From Nitrosomonas sp. PY1 (GTDB taxonomy: Bacteria > Pseudomonadota > Gammaproteobacteria > Burkholderiales > Nitrosomonadaceae), in the NCBI RefSeq assembly GCF_022836435.1, contig NZ_BQXC01000001.1:942121-1006120 (forward strand): DNA of 64,000 bases, in the 5' to 3' direction. Below are positions 58,495-64,000 of this stretch, piece after piece. The number at the start of each line of letters is the position of its first letter. Position 1 is the first letter of the stretch. The notes beneath the pieces are model-generated. The model did no database searches. It was not told the origin of the DNA and saw nothing but the letters and a program-made list of their open reading frames with translations. Both the position numbers and the translations under genes were made by a program.

Positions 58495-61400
58495 ATGAAT
58501 CAAATTGTCCTTATTGCCTTACGAAGGCCCTATACCTTCGTGGTCCTAGCAATCTTGATTGTTTTGTTTGGCATCAAATCGGTACGTACCGCGCCGACCG
58601 ATGTTTTTCCAAACATAAAAATACCGGTTATTGCGGTGGTATGGGCTTATGCTGGACTTTTATCGAACGACGTTTCTGGGAGGATCACTTTTTATTTCGA
58701 GCGTATGTTGACTTCGACCGTCGAAGGTATCGACAAGATCGTTAGTCAGTCGTATTTCGGTATTAGTATTACGAATATATTTCTTCAACCTGAAACCAAT
58801 CTGGCCGGTGCCGAGGCTGAGGTTACAGCAATAAGTCAAGCAATTGTTAAGGCATTGCCACCCGATATTTCGCCGCCTATGATCATGCGTCTGGAGGCTT
58901 CTTCGGTACCGGTTGCGATGGTCCAGGTTACTTCCGAAACGTTGACTCCCGCGGAGCTTTACAATCTTGCTTATACACAGATTAGGCCTTTTCTTGTAAC
59001 GATCCCGGGAGCAATTTTACCGCATCCTTATGGCGGGAAACCTAAGCAGCTATTGGTATCTCTCGATCAACAAAAATTAATGGCTCGGCAACTGTCAGCA
59101 AGTGACGTTCATGCGGCTTTTGATCAGCAAAATCTTGTGTTACCAGCAGGGGACATGAAAATCAAAGAGACAGACTGGATGGTTAAGACAAATGCCATGC
59201 CGATTCATGTTGATGATTTTAATAATATTCCAATTAAGAGAAAAGATGATGCTTTCATCTATCTTCGCGATGTCGCTGATGTGCAGCTTGCCGGGCCGCC
59301 TCAAACGAATGCTGTACTGGTGGATGGAAAACAGGCTGTAGTTCTTGTTGTGATGAAAGGTGGCGACGCATCGACTTTGGATGTGGTTGATGGTATTAAA
59401 AAGGCTATGCCTCGCATAGAGGAAATTCTACCGCCAGGGGTAGAGCTTAAGATTCTTAACGACGCGTCAATTTTCGTCAAAGATTCAATTTTTGACGTTA
59501 CGCGGGAGATGTTGACTGCCGGTATTCTTGTCGGTGCTATTGTCATGCTTTTGCTTGGTTCTTGGCGTCCGACGGTAATCGTTGCCACTTCGATTCCGCT
59601 ATCTATCCTGACTTCACTGATTTGCTTGGAGGCATTGGGAGAATCTTTGAATATCATGACACTTGGTGGATTGGCATTGGCCGTAGGAATTCTTGTCGAC
59701 GATGCGACAGTCATGATCGAAAATATCGATACCCATCTGGCAATGGGTAAGCCTCTCGAAGAAGCAATCGTTGATGCAGCAAACCAAATTGTTGTTCCGA
59801 CGCTGGTGGCAACGCTATGTATTGTTATCGTTTGGTTTCCTTTGTTCTGGCTTACTGGAGTATCGGGCTGGTTATTCACGCCAATGGCAAAAGCGGTGAT
59901 GCTCGCTATGCTGGCGTCCTTTATTTTGTCGCGTACGCTCGTACCAACCATGGCAAAGTATATTCTGGTGCATTCCGATTCCCATGAAGATGAACATAAG
60001 CAGGGGGGGATTTTTACTCGCTTTCAGCAGGGATTCGAGAAGCGATTTAATCTTTTCTGTAGTGGATATTACGCACTCCTTGAGAAAGTAATCGAGCATC
60101 GCAATCGATTTGTAGGAAGCTTGTTGATCGTTGCGATCGGATCTCTCGTTTTGTTCTACTTTAATGGTCGCGATTTTTTCCCAGAAATCAAGTCTGATAC
60201 CATGCAGATGCATATGCGAGCTCCGTTGGGTACGCGTATTGAGGTTACGAGCCGTCTCACTTCTCTTGTTGCAAAGGATATCGAACGCTTGCTGCCTGGG
60301 AAGGTTGAAGGAATAATCAGCAATTGCGGACTTCCTGTTGGCCCCCATAATTTGGCTTTTATTCCAACTCCTACAGTAGGAGCTCAGGATTGTGATTTGA
60401 CGATTTCTTTAAAGGACGAAAAATCGCCGGTGTGGGATTATCGGAAAATTATTCGTCAGGGGTTGAAGGAATTATATCCAGGGATTGAGTTTACATTTCA
60501 ACCTGCTGATTTGACAGCAAAAATTCTTAATTTTGGATCTCCGGCTCCGATTGATGTACAAGTAAATGGAATGGATATTTACGGGAATTATGAATTTTCG
60601 CGAAAATTGGTCGGTGAGCTACGCAAAATTCCTGGTTCTACCGATGTGGTAATTCAACAAACCATGCGTACACCAACACTGTTTGTCGAAGGCCAAAGAG
60701 CATTTGGATTGGATGTTGGATCAGGTGTCGAGTTAAAAGAGAAGGATATTGCCACTAACATGCTTTTATCAACATCCGGGAGCCAACAGATTGACCAAAA
60801 ATACTGGCTGGATGAAAGAACGGGTATTTCATATCAAATTAACATCTATACACCGCAGCCGCAGCTTGCAAGCATCAAAGATTTAATGACTATCCCTGTC
60901 AATTCTGGTGACATTGATTCGGCTGATAGAAGCATACAGCTTCTGGGAAATCTTACAGAGCTATCAGCGATTGGGTCGCCAGGACTGGTTACTCATAAAG
61001 GAATTATGCCGTTGTTTAATATATTTGTGTCAGCCGAGGGACGAGGTCTTGGTGGAGTTTTAGCGGATGTTGAGAAAATCGTTCACGATATGGAAAAAGA
61101 TCTTCCTCGCGGTTCAGCAGTTGAAATAAGTGGTCAAGCAGAGACTATGCGCAGTGCTTATTCCGAGCTGGTTTTTGGTCTTGTAGCTGCTGTTGTGTTG
61201 ATTTATCTTCTCCTCGTCGTTAATTTTCAATCATGGTTAGATCCTTTTATCATCATTACAGCCTTACCGGGCGCATTGGCTGGTATCGCCTGGTCTTTAT
61301 TTTTAACTGAAACCAATATTTCTGTGCCAGCCCTGACAGGTGCCATCATGTCCATGGGGACAGCTACGGCAAATTCTATTCTTGTCGTATCCTATGCCAG

Positions 61401-61662
61401 AGAGCGTATTCAGGAGCATGGAGATGCGTTATTAGCTGCCATTGAATCCGGAAAAGCTCGTATTCGCCCTGTGCTAATGACTGCATCAGCTATGATCTTT
61501 GGCATGCTTCCGATGGCTACCGGAGATTCCACTAATGCTCCGTTAGGGCGCGCAGTTATCGGTGGTCTGACATTTGCGACGATATTCACATTGTTCTTTG
61601 TTCCTTGTGTATATGCCATGATATACAATAAACGTACCGCTCCTCAGCGTGAGGATTCCTGA
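58495..61662 (+). CDS. RND efflux pump permease (AcrB/HAE1 superfamily)
   Basis: A 1055-residue inner-membrane proton antiporter with two sets of six helices and two large periplasmic loops. The TM4 proton-relay Asp pair is present in GILVDDATVMIEN (about residue 400). The TM10 lysine of AcrB is replaced: the corresponding segment reads MGTATANSILVV, the form seen in a subfamily of RND pumps. It forms a tripartite system with the adaptor and outer-membrane genes that follow. Substrate unknown. Confidence 0.93.
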   Translation: MNQIVLIALRRPYTFVVLAILIVLFGIKSVRTAPTDVFPNIKIPVIAVVWAYAGLLSNDVSGRITFYFERMLTSTVEGIDKIVSQSYFGISITNIFLQPETNLAGAEAEVTAISQAIVKALPPDISPPMIMRLEASSVPVAMVQVTSETLTPAELYNLAYTQIRPFLVTIPGAILPHPYGGKPKQLLVSLDQQKLMARQLSASDVHAAFDQQNLVLPAGDMKIKETDWMVKTNAMPIHVDDFNNIPIKRKDDAFIYLRDVADVQLAGPPQTNAVLVDGKQAVVLVVMKGGDASTLDVVDGIKKAMPRIEEILPPGVELKILNDASIFVKDSIFDVTREMLTAGILVGAIVMLLLGSWRPTVIVATSIPLSILTSLICLEALGESLNIMTLGGLALAVGILVDDATVMIENIDTHLAMGKPLEEAIVDAANQIVVPTLVATLCIVIVWFPLFWLTGVSGWLFTPMAKAVMLAMLASFILSRTLVPTMAKYILVHSDSHEDEHKQGGIFTRFQQGFEKRFNLFCSGYYALLEKVIEHRNRFVGSLLIVAIGSLVLFYFNGRDFFPEIKSDTMQMHMRAPLGTRIEVTSRLTSLVAKDIERLLPGKVEGIISNCGLPVGPHNLAFIPTPTVGAQDCDLTISLKDEKSPVWDYRKIIRQGLKELYPGIEFTFQPADLTAKILNFGSPAPIDVQVNGMDIYGNYEFSRKLVGELRKIPGSTDVVIQQTMRTPTLFVEGQRAFGLDVGSGVELKEKDIATNMLLSTSGSQQIDQKYWLDERTGISYQINIYTPQPQLASIKDLMTIPVNSGDIDSADRSIQLLGNLTELSAIGSPGLVTHKGIMPLFNIFVSAEGRGLGGVLADVEKIVHDMEKDLPRGSAVEISGQAETMRSAYSELVFGLVAAVVLIYLLLVVNFQSWLDPFIIITALPGALAGIAWSLFLTETNISVPALTGAIMSMGTATANSILVVSYARERIQEHGDALLAAIESGKARIRPVLMTASAMIFGMLPMATGDSTNAPLGRAVIGGLTFATIFTLFFVPCVYAMIYNKRTAPQREDS

Positions 61663-61663
61663 T

Positions 61664-62896
61664 ATGAAGCAATTGAATAAAAAAAATGGAATAATAATTT
61701 TTGTAGTTGTTCTTTCTGTTTTGTATGTAGGCTACCGGATTTGGGAATTTAGGTCGGGCGCAATTGCCTTACAAAAAGAAGCACTTGATAACTCAATTCC
61801 AACGGTTGCCATTACTCATGCCAAACCATCGCCTGCCGAAGAAACGATTAAACTTCCAGGCAATTTACAAGCCTGGTTCCAAGCTCCGGTTTATGCTCAG
61901 GTATCGGGATATGTTCGCGAATGGCACAAGGATTATGGCGCGCAAGTGAAAGTTGGAGATATTCTTGCCGAGATCAACGTGCCAGCTCTCGATGCGAAAT
62001 ATCGACAATCTAAAGCAGATTTAGAAACGGAACGGGCTCTTAATGAGCTTGCAATAATTACGGCAGAGCGGTACATAGCATTGCGTAAGAATCAAGCGGT
62101 GTCCGAGCAATCGATCACAGTCAAAGTAGCAGAAGCAAAGGCTCAAGCAGCAAGAGTCAAGGCTGCGGAGCAGCATGTCAAGAGTTTTGAAGCATTGATT
62201 CGATTTAAAACAATTGTTGCTCCATATGAAGGTGTAGTCATTGATCGTAGTATCAACGTTGGAGACTACATCAATAAAGAAGGTACGATCAGCACGCCAT
62301 CGGGTGAAGTAGTCAGGAATCTATTTACTGTGGCTGATATTAGTCGGATGCGCTTGTTTGTTAATGTACCGGAGAGATTCGGTCCTTTTCTGCATGATGG
62401 ATTAACAGCCGATGTAACGGTACCGCAGCTTCCTAATCGGCACTTTACCGCTCATTTTTTAACCAGTGCCCGTGGCTTTGACACCAGTACACGTACGGTA
62501 GTAACCGAGTTTGTCATTGAGAATGAAGATAAAGCTTTGTGGCCTGGTTCTTATGCGACTGTTCATATAACCGCTCAAGTTGAGAAAGATATTCTTACTA
62601 TTCCATCGAGTGCAATGGTGTTTCAAGAAAAAGGAACGCAAGTGGCCGTTGTGGATGATGATCATCGTGTTCGTTTTAAATCGATCATGGTAACTCGAAT
62701 CTTAGATGCTACGGTTGAGGTGTCTGAAGGAATTTCAGTAAACGATCGAATTATCAATAATCCCAGTGCCGCTTTACTGGAAGGTGATCAAGTGCGCATA
62801 GTTACACCTACAAAAGGGTATATGCTAGAAGACAAGTCGGGGTCGGAATTAAAAACATCTCGAGAATCGGCACTGCGAGAACAACATGCACCATAA
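61664..62896 (+). CDS. RND efflux periplasmic adaptor subunit
   Basis: A 410-residue membrane-fusion protein. An N-terminal anchor (GIIIFVVVLSVLYVGYRI) precedes lipoyl halves (VYAQVSGYVREWHKDYGAQV; TIVAPYEGVVIDRSINVGD) around a coiled coil. ATG 61664 is favoured because GAGG lies nine bases upstream, overlapping the permease end; the frame could also open at GTG 61649. Confidence 0.92.
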   Translation: MKQLNKKNGIIIFVVVLSVLYVGYRIWEFRSGAIALQKEALDNSIPTVAITHAKPSPAEETIKLPGNLQAWFQAPVYAQVSGYVREWHKDYGAQVKVGDILAEINVPALDAKYRQSKADLETERALNELAIITAERYIALRKNQAVSEQSITVKVAEAKAQAARVKAAEQHVKSFEALIRFKTIVAPYEGVVIDRSINVGDYINKEGTISTPSGEVVRNLFTVADISRMRLFVNVPERFGPFLHDGLTADVTVPQLPNRHFTAHFLTSARGFDTSTRTVVTEFVIENEDKALWPGSYATVHITAQVEKDILTIPSSAMVFQEKGTQVAVVDDDHRVRFKSIMVTRILDATVEVSEGISVNDRIINNPSAALLEGDQVRIVTPTKGYMLEDKSGSELKTSRESALREQHAP

Positions 62897-62927
62897 AGAT
62901 CAATTGGTTAATTGACTAGATCTATTA

Positions 62928-64000
62928 ATGCAATCCTTATTTCTGAATTTGTGGTATTTTGGTATAAAGCTCAGCGGCTATTTATTAGCTGTAGCTATTC
63001 TTGCCGCTTGCGGCACCTTTCCCGCAGTTAATCTTTCTCCTTCATATCAACCGACTCAATTCGTTGTGCCAGATTCATGGCAAGGACAAAGCCCATTCAT
63101 CAAAGCCAATCCATCGGATGGTGAGCTAAGGCCCGATTGGTGGAAATTGTATGATGATCCGGTACTGGATGGACTTATAGAGCAGGCAATGATAGCCAAT
63201 CCTGATTTGCACGCAGCCGCTGAGCGGTTTATCCAAGCGCGTAATATCATGATGAAAGCTCGATCTCAGTATATACCTAAGGTCGGTATCGGGTTCGGTG
63301 CTTCGAATAATAGGCAATCCGATCATAGCCTTTTCCGCGGCCTTGGGGAGCATGATCAGGATGTAAGGGTTAATACAGGTGGAATCGCATCCTGGGAACC
63401 AGATTTCTGGTCAGAGCTACGGAATGCGGCACGAATTGGAATTTATCGCGCTCAAGAGCGAGCAGCAGATTATGGGAATGCGCGACTCAGTCTACAAGCA
63501 GAAGTAGCATCGTATTACTTCATATTGCGTGGATTGGATGCACAAATTGCAATCTACACGCAATCTATCGATCTCTATAACTATTCATTGAATATTGTTG
63601 AAGAGCAATTTTCTGGCGCAATTGCATCAGCTCTTGATGTTGCGCGGGCCCAGTCGTTGTTATATAGCACCGAATCAAAAATAGCGATTATTCGAAGCGA
63701 GCGTCAGATGATGGAACAAGCCATTGCCGTTCTTCTTAATCTTGCTCCGGCTAATTTTAAGCTTGAGCCAGTCGATAATTTCCATCAAATCAATCTTTAC
63801 ATTCCTCAGACGTTTCCTTCTACTTTGTTAGAACGCCGGCCTGATATCGCTGCAATGGAGCGCAGGATGGCGCAGGCTAACAGCGCTATTGGCATTGCTC
63901 GTGCCGCATTTTTCCCGAATGTGGCTTTCCGACTTGGAGGCGGATTAGAAGATTCTGGTCTCAATCTACTCAGTTTAGCAAATAGTTTTTGGGCTTATGG
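62928..64000 (+). CDS. RND outer-membrane channel lipoprotein, NodT/OprM type (3' end cut by window)
   Basis: The frame opens at ATG 62928 and runs to the window edge, at least 357 residues. A lipoprotein signal with lipobox LAAC (YLLAVAILAACGTFPAV) precedes the NodT-family pattern: PDWWKLYDDPVLDGLIEQAM, NPDLHAAAERFIQAR, then WEPDFWSELRNAARI, and the second repeat (TFPSTLLERRPDIAAMERRM, IGIARAAFFPNVAF). It would be the exit duct of the RND pump. The C-terminus lies outside. Confidence 0.92.
   Translation, partial: MQSLFLNLWYFGIKLSGYLLAVAILAACGTFPAVNLSPSYQPTQFVVPDSWQGQSPFIKANPSDGELRPDWWKLYDDPVLDGLIEQAMIANPDLHAAAERFIQARNIMMKARSQYIPKVGIGFGASNNRQSDHSLFRGLGEHDQDVRVNTGGIASWEPDFWSELRNAARIGIYRAQERAADYGNARLSLQAEVASYYFILRGLDAQIAIYTQSIDLYNYSLNIVEEQFSGAIASALDVARAQSLLYSTESKIAIIRSERQMMEQAIAVLLNLAPANFKLEPVDNFHQINLYIPQTFPSTLLERRPDIAAMERRMAQANSAIGIARAAFFPNVAFRLGGGLEDSGLNLLSLANSFWAY

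Overview
The window looks like a chromosomal segment of a moderately AT-rich betaproteobacterium, most likely an ammonia oxidiser of the Nitrosomonas group. This is inferred from gene orders common in betaproteobacteria (ilvI-ilvH-ilvC-psd-pssA-leuA; hfq-hflX-hflK-hflC-DUF2065-hisZ-purA; rppH divergent from proS; scpA/scpB beside trpS), together with a di-haem cytochrome c peroxidase, NnrS and a HiPIP. No rRNA, tRNA or CRISPR was seen.

Layout. 1-5.8 kb: a gene end, a patatin-like lipase, a TerC-family membrane protein, a UspA protein, a class-II-like cyclic nucleotide phosphodiesterase and a GAF-fused PilB/GspE ATPase. 6.0-9.5 kb, minus strand: a type IV pilin behind a near-consensus sigma-54 promoter, then glnE. 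9.6-12.3 kb: a nitrilase-family amidase and tldD, with a possible stump of a lost membrane gene in front. 12.4-19.7 kb: branched-chain amino acid and phosphatidylethanolamine synthesis, then a TlpA-like thioredoxin. 19.7-22.7 kb: lytic transglycosylase, proS, rppH. 23-24 kb: di-haem peroxidase. 24.2-31.1 kb: the hfq/hfl/hisZ/purA run. 31.2-34.4 kb: an accessory-looking patch with a compositionally different PAS-GGDEF-EAL protein, a decayed insertion-sequence end and two small secreted proteins. 34.4-39.3 kb, minus strand: scpB, scpA, trpS, an M50 protease, a YciO/TsaC protein and a PHP phosphoesterase. 39.4-42.2 kb: nnrS, rpiA, phoU. 42.2-48.7 kb, minus strand: a complete minor-pilin operon, fimT-pilV-pilW-pilX-pilY1-pilE. 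49-52.8 kb: a MacAB-type ABC exporter and an exoD-like gene split by an in-frame UGA. 53-55.2 kb: glgB. 55.5-64 kb: the most disturbed part. An IS1595-family element sits inside a Tat-exported HiPIP gene, a Crp/Fnr regulator carries a frameshift and a stop codon, a heptamer tandem repeat follows, then a SPW-family membrane protein and a tripartite RND efflux operon whose outer-membrane gene runs off the end.

The genes work as separate modules. The two pilus loci give the major pilin, an assembly ATPase that may sense cyclic nucleotides, and the minor pilin/PilY1 tip complex, but no PilC, PilD, PilT or PilMNOPQ. The hfq-hfl block combines RNA regulation with FtsH control. The efflux modules are MacAB-like and RND-type.

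I found no convincing wholly new defence or biosynthetic system. The best observations are: a HiPIP gene that can be rebuilt exactly across an insertion sequence with an 8-bp target duplication; an old relic of the same IS family 22 kb away; the UGA in exoD at a probable tryptophan codon; a doubly broken Crp/Fnr regulator beside a (ATGCTTG)5 array; a sigma-54 pilin promoter; a probable cyclic-nucleotide-linked pilus ATPase operon; and two intergenic hairpins sharing one core.
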